Position numbers and translations under genes: made by a program | Assembly (NCBI GenBank): GCA_001899805.1 | Contig: MKWP01000007.1 | Location: 1-64,000 of the forward strand | DNA from: Lysobacterales bacterium 66-474 | GTDB taxonomy: Bacteria > Pseudomonadota > Gammaproteobacteria > Xanthomonadales > Rhodanobacteraceae | Length of the DNA: 64,000 nt | Direction: 5' to 3' | In this document: positions 16,571-24,949 of the stretch, one piece after another | Layout of the letters: the number at the start of each line of letters is the position of its first letter | How positions within the stretch are numbered: position 1 is the first letter of the stretch | Notes under the pieces: generated by a model | Seen by the model: the letters and a program-made list of their open reading frames with translations, nothing else | The model's database searches: none | Told to the model about the DNA's origin: nothing

Positions 16571-16800
16571 CCCCCTCCCACTCGCGCTGCGCGCTCGTCC
16601 CCCTCCCCCGCGTGCGGGGTCACGTCATTGCCTCCTCCCACTCGCGCTGCGCGCTCGTCTCCCTCCCCCGCGTGCGGGGTCACGTCATTGCCTCCTCCCA
16701 CTCGCGCTGCGCGCTCGTCTCCCTCCCCCGCATGCGGGGTCACGTCATTGCCTCCTCCCACTCGCGCTGCGCGCTCGTCTCCCTCCCCCGCATGCGGGGG
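16571..16800. repeat. 60-bp tandem repeat, about 3.8 copies
   Basis: Four head-to-tail units of exactly 60 bp lie between the acyltransferase start and the arfB stop. Each contains CCTCCCACTCGCGCTGCGCG and CCCTCCCCCGCATGCGGGG. The inner copies differ at one position (GCGTG versus GCATG), and the outer ones carry a few more changes. The unit is built on a hairpin element (CCCCCGCATGCGGGGG) of the kind seen singly elsewhere in the window. Because 60 is divisible by 3, reading frames remain open across it. Copy number may vary between strains. Confidence 0.9.
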
Positions 16801-16835
16801 AGGGTTGGGGTGGGGGCCGTCGGAATGGTTGCCGC

Positions 16836-17255
16836 TCAATCCTCGCTCCAGCCACGGCCGCGGTTGCGCTTGGTCGCGCCGCGCTGCTTCTTGCCGGCGA
16901 GGCGGCGTTCCTTCGATGCACGCGTGGGTTTGGTCGCCACGCGTTTTTTTGGTGGTGTCAACGAGGCGCGGAGGATGTCGATGAGACGCGCGCGCGCGTC
17001 GTCGCGATTGCGCGCCTGGTCGCGGAAGCGGCGCGCCTGGATCACCAGCACCCCGTCGTCGGTGAGGCGACGGTCGCGCCGCGCCAGCACCCGCGCGCGC
17101 ACGTCGTCCGGCAGCGAGGGCGAGCGCGCGACGTCGAAGCGCAATTCCACCGCGCTCTCGGTGCGGTTGACGTGCTGCCCGCCGGGGCCGTCCGCGCGCA
17201 GGAAGCGCTCGGTCAATTCCGATTCGGGGATATCGATGGAAGCAGAGATGCGCAT
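16836..17255 (-). CDS. arfB: alternative ribosome-rescue factor ArfB (YaeJ), peptidyl-tRNA hydrolase
   Basis: A 139-residue RF-2-like rescue factor that releases ribosomes stalled on non-stop mRNAs. The catalytic GPGGQHVNR segment is at residues ~23-31, followed by the small GGQ domain. The C-terminus is the basic, unstructured tail (SKERRLAGKKQRGATKRNRGRG) that enters the empty mRNA channel. Length and layout fit ArfB rather than a full release factor. It is probably co-directional with, but separate from, the acyltransferase downstream. Confidence 0.93.
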   Translation of the reverse strand: MRISASIDIPESELTERFLRADGPGGQHVNRTESAVELRFDVARSPSLPDDVRARVLARRDRRLTDDGVLVIQARRFRDQARNRDDARARLIDILRASLTPPKKRVATKPTRASKERRLAGKKQRGATKRNRGRGWSED

Positions 17256-17299
17256 GCGGCAAAGATTACGCGATTCAACCCATAACGCGAGCTCCTCAG

Positions 17300-17360
17300 C
17301 CCCCTTGAGTCAAGGGGGCGCCCGCTCCAGCGCAGCTGGAGCGGGCGGGGGCTGTGGGGG
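17300..17360. repeat. dispersed CCCCCTTGA-G-TCAAGGGGG element, copy 1
   Basis: A perfect 9-bp-arm palindrome at 17300-17318 is followed about 20-40 bases later by a G-rich GGGGGCTGTGGGGG run. A second stem, CCCGCTCCAG/CTGGAGCGGG, lies between. The same element recurs at 45712-45776 and 47977-48034. It lies between arfB and the convergent-side hypothetical gene and may act as a terminator. Confidence 0.75.
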
Positions 17361-17395
17361 CATGGCTGGCATTCACGCGAAGCAAAGCATCCGAT

Positions 17396-18154
17396 TCAGG
17401 AGTGAGGCCACTCAAGTTCAAGCTTCGTGTTGTTGAACTCCGGATCGTCCAGCGAACCGCCGCGCGTGATCTTCAAGCCACCGGGCGTGCCTTCGACATC
17501 CAGCGTCGAACCGTCGCCGAAGCGCATCCCGCGCGCCTGCAGCTCGACCAGTCGCGCCGCGATCGCGCCGGCGCGTTGCACTTCGGATTGCGGCACGCGG
17601 CGGAGACTGACGTCGGGGCGCGCGAACTTGCGCATGCCGCGGGTCTTGACCCACGCGCTGCCGCCCGCGTCGTCGTGGCACAGCACCAGCACGTGGTTGC
17701 GCGGCGCCGCACGCTCGCCGGCGGCGTAGCGCGCACGCCAGTCGGCGGCGGAAAACATTTCCAGGATCTGCGGATCGACCACCGCGACGCCACCCACGTC
17801 CAGCAGCGCCGCGACCACGCCCAGCGTGTCGCGCAAATAATCGAGTGAATCCGGGTCCGGCAGCTCGCCGCGCAGGATCAGGCATTCCGGCGCCCGGCGC
17901 GCGGTCTCGAACGCATCCGGATTGCCCTCGCGCAGGATGTCGCCCAGCGCGCCGCGCAGGGGATGGCCTTCCCAGTGCGCGAGCATGGCCTTGGGAATGC
18001 GTCCCATCTGGACGCCCGCCGGCAAGCCCGCGCTGCCGTGCGCGGACAGGTCGAGCCGCAGCTCCGCACCGAATTCGCCGAACACGAAGTACACCAGCAT
18101 GGCCTTGGCTTCGTCGCGCGTCCAGTGCGGGCGCGACCATTCGGGTGCCGTCAT
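17396..18154 (-). CDS. conserved hypothetical protein
   Basis: A 252-residue soluble protein that I do not recognise with certainty. Features include EAKAMLVYFVFGEFGAEL near the N-terminus, a central LGVVAALLDVGGVAVVDPQI (likely a buried strand-helix), and SAWVKTRGMRKFARPDVSLR, followed by an Arg/Leu-rich helix and a beta-rich end. There is no signal peptide or membrane segment. The ATG at 18154 follows AAGGAAA. It diverges from the rep gene with about 110 bp between starts. Confidence 0.75.
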   Translation of the reverse strand: MTAPEWSRPHWTRDEAKAMLVYFVFGEFGAELRLDLSAHGSAGLPAGVQMGRIPKAMLAHWEGHPLRGALGDILREGNPDAFETARRAPECLILRGELPDPDSLDYLRDTLGVVAALLDVGGVAVVDPQILEMFSAADWRARYAAGERAAPRNHVLVLCHDDAGGSAWVKTRGMRKFARPDVSLRRVPQSEVQRAGAIAARLVELQARGMRFGDGSTLDVEGTPGGLKITRGGSLDDPEFNNTKLELEWPHS

Positions 18155-18267
18155 GGGATTTTTCCTTGCAGGAACGCGAGAGGCTGGCCAATCCTGCGCA
18201 GCTCGCCGACAATCGGCATTCTTGCACGATCTTCCTCGTTCGCACCCGCCCTGCATTCGCTCCCCCG

Positions 18268-20244
18268 ATGCTGAATCCGCAACAACGCGCCGCCGTCGAA
18301 CACGTCGACGGTCCCCTGCTGGTGCTGGCCGGCGCCGGTTCCGGCAAGACCCGCGTGATCGTCGAGAAGATCGCGCACCTGGTCGCGCGCGGCATCGCGC
18401 CGCCGGCGAAGATCGCCGCGATCACCTTCACCAACAAGGCTGCGCGCGAGATGCGCGAGCGCGTGGCGAAGCGGGTGAAGCGCGAGGATGCCGAGGCCCT
18501 GAACGTGTGCACCTTCCACGCGCTCGGCCTGAAGTTCCTGCAGATCGAACATGCGCACGCGGGCTTGCGCCGCGGCTTCTCGGTGCTGGATGCCGACGAC
18601 AGCGCGGGCATCGTCAAGGAACTCGCGGGCGCGTCGGTGAAATCCGATCAACTGTTCGCCATGCGCAACTTACTGTCGCGGCTGAAAAGCGACGGGCTGA
18701 CGCCGGATGCGGCACTGGACGCCGCGCGCGCGCCGCGTGAACTGGAAGCCGCGAAAATTTATTCGGCGTACCAGAAGCGCCTGGCCGCGTTCAACGCGGT
18801 CGATTTCGACGACCTGATCCGGCTGCCGGTGGATATCCTGCAACGCGACGAGGACCTGCGGTTGGCGTGGCGCGAACGCATCCGCTACCTGCTGGTGGAC
18901 GAGTGCCAGGACACCAACGCCGCGCAGTACGCGTTCCTGAAATTGCTGGCCGGCGAGCGCGGCGCGTTCACCTGCGTGGGCGACGACGACCAGTCGATCT
19001 ATGCATGGCGCGGCGCGGACCCCGGCAACCTCGACCAGTTGGCGCGCGACTATCCGAAACTGCGCGTGGTCAAGCTGGAACAGAATTACCGTTGCGCGCA
19101 GCGCATCCTGCGCGCCGCCAACGCGCTGATCGCCCACAACCCGCACGCGCATCCCAAGAAACTGTGGAGCGCGCACGGCGAAGGCGTGCCGATCCGCGTG
19201 CTGGAATGCCGCGACCACGAGCACGAGGCCGAACGGGTGGCGTCGCAGCTCCTGCACCTGCGCGACAAGCACCAACTGTCGTGGTCGGATTGCGCGCTGC
19301 TGTACCGCGGCAACCACCAGGCGCGGGCGCTTGAAAAAGCGCTGCAGCTGGCACGCATTCCGTATCACCTGAGCGGCGCCTTGAGTTTCCTCGACCGCGG
19401 CGAGGTCAAGGACGTGCTGGCCTACCTGCGCCTGATCGCCAATCCCGACGACGACGCGGCGTTCCTGCGCATCGTCAATGTGCCGCGCCGCGAGATCGGC
19501 GCGACCACCCTGGAGAAACTGGGCGAACTCGCGCAATCGAAACACCTGTCCCTGCTCGCGGCCGCGCGCAGCCACAGTGTGCTGCAGCAACTGGCCGCGC
19601 GGCCGGCCGCGGCACTGGCGGGTTTCGTCGAACTGATCGACGGGTTGCGTGTTCACTCGCAACGAACGAACGCCGTGGAACTGACCGAAGATCTGTTGCG
19701 GCGCACGCACTATGCCGAACACCTTGCGCACGGCGTGCGCGATGAAGCGCTGCGCGAGCGGCGGCTCGGCAACGTGCGCGAACTGATCGGCTGGTTCCGC
19801 GCGATGGACGACGGCCGTGCGCGCGCCAACGATCTCGCCGCGCAGCTGGCGCTGCTGTCGCGCGCCGACAAGGACGACGGTGGCGATGCGGTGCGGCTGA
19901 TGACGCTGCATTCGGCCAAGGGGCTGGAGTTCCGCTGCGTGCACATCGTCGGCTGCGAGGATGGCACGCTGCCGCACGAGGGCGCGATCGACGAGGGCCG
20001 ACTCGACGAGGAACGCCGGTTGTTCTACGTCGGGCTCACCCGCGCGAAGGAGTTGTTGCACCTTTCCTACAGCGTGCAGGGCCGGCGCTACGGACAGGTG
20101 TTCAGGCAGAAACCCAGCCGCTTTCTCGACGAACTGCCGGCAGCGGACTTGCACCGCGATGGCGCCGATCCCGAGGCCGACGCCGCAGCACGGCACGAGG
20201 CCGCAGCGACGCATTTGGCGAAGATTGCCGCGATGCTGGGGTGA
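18268..20244 (+). CDS. rep: ATP-dependent DNA helicase Rep
   Basis: A 658-residue UvrD/PcrA superfamily-1 3'-5' helicase that helps replication forks past obstacles. Visible motifs: QQRAAVEH (Q-motif), GAGSGKTRV (Walker A), ITFTNKAAREM (Ia), VDECQDTN (II), GDDDQSIYAWRGADPGNL (III, the Rep-like WRGA-x-P-x-NL form), QNYRCAQRIL (IV), LMTLHSAKGLEF (V) and VGLTRAKELL (VI). The length equals E. coli Rep. The start codon (18268) gives the canonical MLNPQQRAAV N-terminus. A hairpin follows at 20259-20276. Confidence 0.93.
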   Translation: MLNPQQRAAVEHVDGPLLVLAGAGSGKTRVIVEKIAHLVARGIAPPAKIAAITFTNKAAREMRERVAKRVKREDAEALNVCTFHALGLKFLQIEHAHAGLRRGFSVLDADDSAGIVKELAGASVKSDQLFAMRNLLSRLKSDGLTPDAALDAARAPRELEAAKIYSAYQKRLAAFNAVDFDDLIRLPVDILQRDEDLRLAWRERIRYLLVDECQDTNAAQYAFLKLLAGERGAFTCVGDDDQSIYAWRGADPGNLDQLARDYPKLRVVKLEQNYRCAQRILRAANALIAHNPHAHPKKLWSAHGEGVPIRVLECRDHEHEAERVASQLLHLRDKHQLSWSDCALLYRGNHQARALEKALQLARIPYHLSGALSFLDRGEVKDVLAYLRLIANPDDDAAFLRIVNVPRREIGATTLEKLGELAQSKHLSLLAAARSHSVLQQLAARPAAALAGFVELIDGLRVHSQRTNAVELTEDLLRRTHYAEHLAHGVRDEALRERRLGNVRELIGWFRAMDDGRARANDLAAQLALLSRADKDDGGDAVRLMTLHSAKGLEFRCVHIVGCEDGTLPHEGAIDEGRLDEERRLFYVGLTRAKELLHLSYSVQGRRYGQVFRQKPSRFLDELPAADLHRDGADPEADAAARHEAAATHLAKIAAMLG

Positions 20245-20258
20245 ATCGCTCACCGCAG

Positions 20259-20276
20259 GGCGGGTGGCAACCCGCC
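20259..20276. repeat. hairpin downstream of rep
   Basis: GGCGGGT and ACCCGCC arms around GGCA form a perfect 7-bp stem, 15 bases after the rep stop. It is followed by more G/C-rich inverted sequence (GGCGGGATGC ... GCTCCCGCC) and a CTCCCTCTCCGCC / GGGGGAGAGGG pair in the 204-bp spacer before lpxL. It lacks a T-run, so it may be a repeat rather than an intrinsic terminator. Confidence 0.45.
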
Positions 20277-20448
20277 TTCGGCCTTCCCTGTCCACCGAGC
20301 AACGGCGGGATGCGCCGCTGCGCGGCTGCTCCCGCCCTACGTCACTTGTCTCCCTCTCCGCCGACGGCTTTTGGTTGGGGGAGAGGGTTTCAAAACGGCC
20401 CGCGGGAAGTTGGGGAGCCACCTCGCGTGATTGCTATCATCGCCGGCC

Positions 20449-21366
20449 ATGTCTGCACTGCCGCCCTTCCCGCGCAAACTGCTCGCGCCGCGCCATTGGC
20501 CGGCGTGGCTCGGCATCGGCTTCGTCCGCGCGATCGTGTGGCTGCCGGCGCGCTGGACGCTGGCGCTGGGCGCGGCCTTCAGCGCCGCGATCTCTCCATT
20601 GCTGCGCGCACGACGTCACGTGATCGCGCGCAACCTGGAACTGTGCTTTCCTGAAATGGATGCGACGCGACGCGAATCCCTGCGCCGCGAAGCGACCCGC
20701 GAGATGGGCCGGATGCTGGGCGAATTCGCGCTGGGCTGGTTCGCCTCCGACCGCAAGCTCGCGCGGCTGCATGTCGAAATCGACGGCCTGGAACACCTCG
20801 AAGCCGCGCGCATCGAGGGACGTGGCGTGTTGCTGGTGGGCGGACACTTCTCGCACCTCGAACTGTGCGCGCGCCTGATCTCGCGGCGGATCAGGATCGC
20901 CGGGATGTACCGGCGCATGGATTCGGAGGTGTTCGAATACGAGGTGCTGCGCGCGCGCCTGGCTTACGCCGACGCAATGTTCGACAAGGACCAATTGCGC
21001 GCGACGGTGAAGTACCTGAAGCACGGCGGCACGATCTGGTATGCGCCCGACCAGGACATGCGCGGCAAGGATTCGGTGTTCGCGCCGTTCTTCGGGATTC
21101 CCGCCTCGACCATCACCGCGACGCACCACCTCGCGCGCCTGTCCGGCGCCGCGGTGATGCCGTTCTTCCATCGCCGTACGCCGCAAGGCGGTTACGCGCT
21201 GCGGCTGGAAGCCCCGCTGGAAAACTTCCCCAGCGACGACGTGGTGGTCGACACCACGCGGGTGAACGCCGCGATCGAACGCATGGTGCGCGAAGCGCCC
21301 GCGCAATACCTGTGGGCGCACAAGCGGTTCAAGACCAGGCCGGAAGGCTCACCACCCGTTTATTGA
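20449..21366 (+). CDS. lpxL: lipid A biosynthesis lauroyl acyltransferase (LpxL/HtrB type)
   Basis: A 305-residue inner-membrane-associated acyltransferase that adds a secondary acyl chain to Kdo-lipid A. Motifs: membrane anchor around residues 15-45, RRHVIARNLELCFPEMD, the catalytic GGHFSHLELC (HX4E), GMYRRMDSEVFE, WYAPDQDMRGKDSVFAPFFG and QYLWAHKRFKTRPEG. The start is the ATG giving MSALPPFPRKLL. It heads a block of lipopolysaccharide genes, though the next ones are on the opposite strand. Confidence 0.9.
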   Translation: MSALPPFPRKLLAPRHWPAWLGIGFVRAIVWLPARWTLALGAAFSAAISPLLRARRHVIARNLELCFPEMDATRRESLRREATREMGRMLGEFALGWFASDRKLARLHVEIDGLEHLEAARIEGRGVLLVGGHFSHLELCARLISRRIRIAGMYRRMDSEVFEYEVLRARLAYADAMFDKDQLRATVKYLKHGGTIWYAPDQDMRGKDSVFAPFFGIPASTITATHHLARLSGAAVMPFFHRRTPQGGYALRLEAPLENFPSDDVVVDTTRVNAAIERMVREAPAQYLWAHKRFKTRPEGSPPVY

Positions 21367-21390
21367 ACGGGCGTAACCCGGATTGATTCG

Positions 21391-21454
21391 CGACATCCAT
21401 GTCGCTCACCCTGCGGGCCGGCTTCGCCGTTCGCGTTTGCCATCCTGCAAACGC
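21391..21454. repeat. two-hairpin element, copy A
   Basis: Hairpin 1 (21391-21404) is CGACAT-CC-ATGTCG. Hairpin 2 (21433-21454) is GCGTTTGC-CATCCT-GCAAACGC. Both sit in the 96-bp spacer between the convergent lpxL and GT2 genes. A second copy, with the same 42-base offset, the same loops but different stems, lies at 59300-59363. Stem differences are compensated on both arms. It may terminate both convergent genes. Confidence 0.7.
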
Positions 21455-21462
21455 AGTCGGCA

Positions 21463-22242
21463 CTACGCGCCTGCATCCAGGCTACGCGATTTCGCGCGTC
21501 GTTTTGTTTCATGCAACTTCGCGTACTTCAGGAACACGTAATGCGCGCCCAGCACGCTGGCGATGAAGCCGGCCCAGCCGGATAAAAAATAGCGCTTGAA
21601 GACGTACTGGCGCACGAAGAAGATCGGCGGGTACAGCAGCATCATCGGACCGCTGAAGCGCTGCTTGCGCGCCAGCTTGTCGGCAACCATCCCCGACGAA
21701 TAGCGGTTGATCTTGTCGACGCGCGCGGCGATGTCGTCGTCGCCCATGTTGACGAAATCCGCACGCGTGAGTGTTTCGACCGGGCCGTCCACTTCCACCG
21801 CCGCGTGCACCGGCACCGCGTTCATGCGGCCACGCCTGCGATCGAACAGGCGCAGATGCCCATTGCGGTGGCTCCACCGATGCTGCACGCTCCAGAACAT
21901 CCGCTCACGGCGCGGCAGGCGATAGCCTGCGACACGCGGATTCTCCAGCGCATGTTCGATCACCGTGCGGGTGCCGGGCGACAGGATCTCGTCGGCATCG
22001 AGGTTCAATATCCAGTCGTGGCTCGCGATGTCGATCGCACGCTGCTTCTGCGGGCCATAGTCGTCGAACGGATGCGACGCGACGCGTGCGCCGTGGCGGC
22101 GCGCGATCTCGACCGTGGCATCGGTCGAACCCGAATCCAGCACCACGATCTCGTCGGCGAAGTCGGCCGCGGCAAGGCAGCGCTCCAGCGTGTCGGCGTT
22201 GTTGAAGGTGATGACGACGAGGGAAAATTTTTCACGCGCCAT
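21463..22242 (-). CDS. family 2 glycosyltransferase (KdtX/WaaE-like)
   Basis: A 259-residue GT-A transferase: LVVITFNNADTLERCL, IVVLDSGSTDAT, the Q-K-Q segment YGPQKQRAIDIASHDWILNL and the metal-binding DADEIL. The sequence then resembles the WaaE/KdtX group (VAGYRLPRRERMFW, RNGHLRLFDRRRG, VHAAVEVDG), whose members transfer a sugar to the inner core of lipopolysaccharide. A C-terminal hydrophobic end (WAGFIASVLGAHYVFLK) may anchor it. An AAGGAT ribosome site lies inside the 3' end of the upstream ligase gene, which it overlaps by 11 bases. Confidence 0.88.
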   Translation of the reverse strand: MAREKFSLVVITFNNADTLERCLAAADFADEIVVLDSGSTDATVEIARRHGARVASHPFDDYGPQKQRAIDIASHDWILNLDADEILSPGTRTVIEHALENPRVAGYRLPRRERMFWSVQHRWSHRNGHLRLFDRRRGRMNAVPVHAAVEVDGPVETLTRADFVNMGDDDIAARVDKINRYSSGMVADKLARKQRFSGPMMLLYPPIFFVRQYVFKRYFLSGWAGFIASVLGAHYVFLKYAKLHETKRRAKSRSLDAGA

Positions 22243-23542
22243 GCGCGAGATCCTTCATCCTCAGGTGCGCGCGCTGCACCGGCGCATCATCCGGCACGTC
22301 CGCGTACAGCGCCGCGCACCACAGCGCCAGCAGCCACCAGAACAGCAGGCCCCACCACGCGGAGTAGAACGCGAGGTGGGTGTTCAGCGGAAACACCGTC
22401 ACGGCCAGCGCGACCGTCACCGGAAACGCGCGTGCCCGCGCCGCCGCGCCGACGCGCCGCCATGCGCGCAGGGCCAGCGCCAGTCCGGCCAGCCACAGGA
22501 TCAATCCGACCGCGCCGGTGTCGCCGAGGATTTCCAGCACGATCTGGTGCGGATGGCAGGCGCCCTCGCCCGGCCCGCAGGCTTCCTCGGTGACGAAGTG
22601 GTCGTTGGGCGGCGCGAAGCGCGGATAGGCCTCGCGGAAATCGCGCACGCCCACGCCGACGACCGGATGCGCCGTGATCATCTTCGCCGTCACGCGCCAG
22701 ATGTCGATGCGGCCGCTGCTGGCATAGTTGATCGCGCGGCGGCTGTCGTGCAGCGCGGCCAGCGTGCGGTCCATGCGCGCATCGAAATGCGAGGACGTTT
22801 TCCACGCCACGCCCATCGCCGCCGCGACCACCACGCAGGCCGCGAGGACCCACGCCACGAAGCGCAAGGGCGAGCGCGCCTCCACCCAGAAGAACGCCAG
22901 CAGCGCCACGCCGTAGGTGATCCACGCCGCGCGCGAACCGGCCAGCAGGATCGGCACCAGCAGGAACAACATCGCGGCGATCAACCCGGCGCGCCCGAAC
23001 CGCCGCTTCGCGGCCCACAACACGAACGGCGACAGCGAGGCAAGCACCGGGCCCAGTTTCAGATTGCCCGCGCCGAAGATGCCGGAAATCCGCTGCGCGT
23101 CGGCGCGGCCGCCCAGGCTGTAGCCGGTCAGCGCCTGCACCCACGCATCCAGCGCCCACAAGGCCACCACGATGGCGGTGGCGAGGCACAGTGCGTTCAA
23201 GCGCGATTCGCGCCGCACCGCGAAGCACACGTAAACCGCGAACGGCGCGAAACGGATATACGCCGCAACGCTGCTCCAGCTGCGTGCGGGATCGACCGCG
23301 GCCGGCGCCGAGATCAACGCGGCCATGAAATACGCGGCCCACAGCCACAGCACCAGGCGCGCGCCGGGGTGCCCGGTCAAGGCGCGCCGATCGCGCGCGA
23401 ACAGGATGATCGCGCCGAGCATGCAGATCAGCGTGCCGAGTTCGCTGGATCGCCCGAACGGCAGCAGGAACACCACCAGCCAGATCGGCGTCAGCGGCGA
23501 CAGCAATGCCGCGCGGATGCGTTGGCCTGGTAAATCGCTCAT
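22232..23542 (-). CDS. waaL: O-antigen ligase family protein (WaaL-like)
   Basis: A 436-residue polytopic inner-membrane protein with about ten or more hydrophobic segments, the Wzy_C-type periplasmic loop with NYASSGRIDIWRVTAKMI, VGVGVRDFREAYPRF and CHPHQIVLEILGDTGAVGLI (conserved His-Pro-His and Gly-rich helix). WaaL joins O-antigen or other glycans to lipid A-core; polymerases share the fold, so ligase versus polymerase is inferred from the neighbouring core glycosyltransferases. I used the ATG at 23542; the frame upstream enters a repeat element. Confidence 0.82.
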   Translation of the reverse strand: MSDLPGQRIRAALLSPLTPIWLVVFLLPFGRSSELGTLICMLGAIILFARDRRALTGHPGARLVLWLWAAYFMAALISAPAAVDPARSWSSVAAYIRFAPFAVYVCFAVRRESRLNALCLATAIVVALWALDAWVQALTGYSLGGRADAQRISGIFGAGNLKLGPVLASLSPFVLWAAKRRFGRAGLIAAMLFLLVPILLAGSRAAWITYGVALLAFFWVEARSPLRFVAWVLAACVVVAAAMGVAWKTSSHFDARMDRTLAALHDSRRAINYASSGRIDIWRVTAKMITAHPVVGVGVRDFREAYPRFAPPNDHFVTEEACGPGEGACHPHQIVLEILGDTGAVGLILWLAGLALALRAWRRVGAAARARAFPVTVALAVTVFPLNTHLAFYSAWWGLLFWWLLALWCAALYADVPDDAPVQRAHLRMKDLAHGA

Positions 23543-23576
23543 TGGGGACTGGCAATCCTTTGAGACACGCGCACGG

Positions 23577-23717
23577 GAGCCGTTGAATAACCGTCGCGAG
23601 CGAGGGCAGATTGCGTGACGCCGGAGCGCAGGAAGCGGAGTGTACACGCGAGTACATGAGCATTCCGAGCACCGCCGGCGCGCAAGCTGCCAAGCGCAGC
23701 AGGTTATTCAGCGGCTC
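23577..23717. repeat. 141-bp element with 16-bp inverted ends, copy 1
   Basis: The ends GAGCCGTTGAATAACC (23577-23592) and GGTTATTCAGCGGCTC (23702-23717) are complementary at 15 of 16 positions. The interior is shared, in reverse orientation, with 59269-59483. No transposase is encoded. The right end supplies the last codons and stop of the GT4 gene. It occupies the spacer between that gene and the ligase gene. Confidence 0.8.
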
Positions 23718-24892
23718 ACGCGGGGCGACGCTGCGAGATCCTGATACACCGCGAGCACGGCCTCCTGCATGTCGGCGAGGCGGTAGCGCTGCAGGGGCGG
23801 GATCGGCGGTGCGCGACCGATCAATTCGGCGGCGCGGTCGGTCAGCTTCACCGCGTCGCCGACCGGCACGCGCCCGGCCGGATACAGCTCGGCCAGCAAT
23901 TCGCCGGCGCCGCCATGCGCGTAGCCGAGCACCGGGCGGCACAGCGACAGCGCTTCGATCACGGTGCGGCCGAAACTTTCGGGTTTGTTGGAAAGCTGCA
24001 GCACCAGGTCGGACACCGCGAACACGTCGCGCACGTCGCTGCGCGGCGGCGAGAACGCCACGATGTCGGCGACGCCGAGGGTCTGCGCCAGCGCCTGCAT
24101 TTCACGCAGATAGGCTTCGCGCCCCGCTTCGACCACGCCCAGCAGCAGCAGGCGTGCGTCCACGCCGCGTTCGCGCAGGCTGGCGATCAGCCGGATCGCG
24201 TCGGCATGGCCCTTGAGGCGCGTGCCGCGTCCCGGCAGGGTCAGCAGCGGTGCACCGGCGAGCTGCGGGAACTCGCCGAAGAAACGCTCGCGCCACGCGT
24301 CGTCGGGACGGTAGCCGTAGGGAAAAGCCTCCGGGTCGATGCCGCGCGGGATCACGGTAAGCTTGGCGGCATCCACGCGCGGGTAGTGGCCCAGCACGAA
24401 ATCGTGCACGGTCTGCGACACCACGATCACCCGCTCGCCGCGGGTCATGATGCCGCTCCACCGACCGGGGGAGTTCAGCCCGTGCACGGTGGTGATGAAA
24501 TGCGGTCGCGGACGCATTCCGCGCAGCGCGAACCAGCCCAGCCAGGCCGGCACCCGCGAACGGACGTGCACGATGTCGGGGTCGATCGCTGTCAAGGCGC
24601 GTCGCAAGCTGCCGATTTTGGTCAGGCTGCGCAGCGACTTGGCACCGACGTCCAGCGCGACGTGCTCGCCGCCCTCGCGCTCCAGCCGCTCGACCAGCCG
24701 CCCGCCCGCCGAAATCACCACCGAGCGGTGCCCCGCGGCCACCAGCGCGCGCGAGACTTCCAGCGTCGAACGCTCGGCGCCGCCGTTTTCCAGCGCCGGC
24801 AGCAGCTGGACGACGGTCAGGCGGCGTGGCGCGGCGGCGGACTCGGGCACGGGTGCCAGCGATACGGCGGCAGTGGGCATGGGGGAAGGCAT
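23708..24892 (-). CDS. family 4 glycosyltransferase
   Basis: A 394-residue GT-B transferase: N-terminal VVQLLPALENGGAERSTLEV (Gly-rich acceptor loop), IVHVRSRVPAWLGW, TTVHGLNSPGRW, IPRGIDPEAFPYG, and the C-terminal nucleotide-sugar site PESFGRTVIEALSLCRPVLGY (E-x7-E). It is related to WaaG/WabG-type core glycosyltransferases, and the surrounding ligase and GT2 genes support a lipopolysaccharide-core role. The sugar is not predictable by eye. Neither start (24892 or 24880) has a convincing ribosome site. The C-terminus runs into a repeat element. Confidence 0.87.
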   Translation of the reverse strand: MPSPMPTAAVSLAPVPESAAAPRRLTVVQLLPALENGGAERSTLEVSRALVAAGHRSVVISAGGRLVERLEREGGEHVALDVGAKSLRSLTKIGSLRRALTAIDPDIVHVRSRVPAWLGWFALRGMRPRPHFITTVHGLNSPGRWSGIMTRGERVIVVSQTVHDFVLGHYPRVDAAKLTVIPRGIDPEAFPYGYRPDDAWRERFFGEFPQLAGAPLLTLPGRGTRLKGHADAIRLIASLRERGVDARLLLLGVVEAGREAYLREMQALAQTLGVADIVAFSPPRSDVRDVFAVSDLVLQLSNKPESFGRTVIEALSLCRPVLGYAHGGAGELLAELYPAGRVPVGDAVKLTDRAAELIGRAPPIPPLQRYRLADMQEAVLAVYQDLAASPRVSR

Positions 24893-24949
24893 GCAAGAAA
24901 TGCGCCGCGCAATGCTGCAGGCGGCAGCCCGACTACCGGGTGAACGGGT

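Noticed and set aside
16571..16800. Possible CRISPR array
   Set aside because: The 60-bp units are contiguous, with no unique spacers and no cas genes. It is a tandem repeat.
15988..17262. A 424-residue acyltransferase extending through the tandem repeats
   Set aside because: The upstream frame overlaps arfB antisense and repeat DNA. Family homology begins just after the ATG at 16542.
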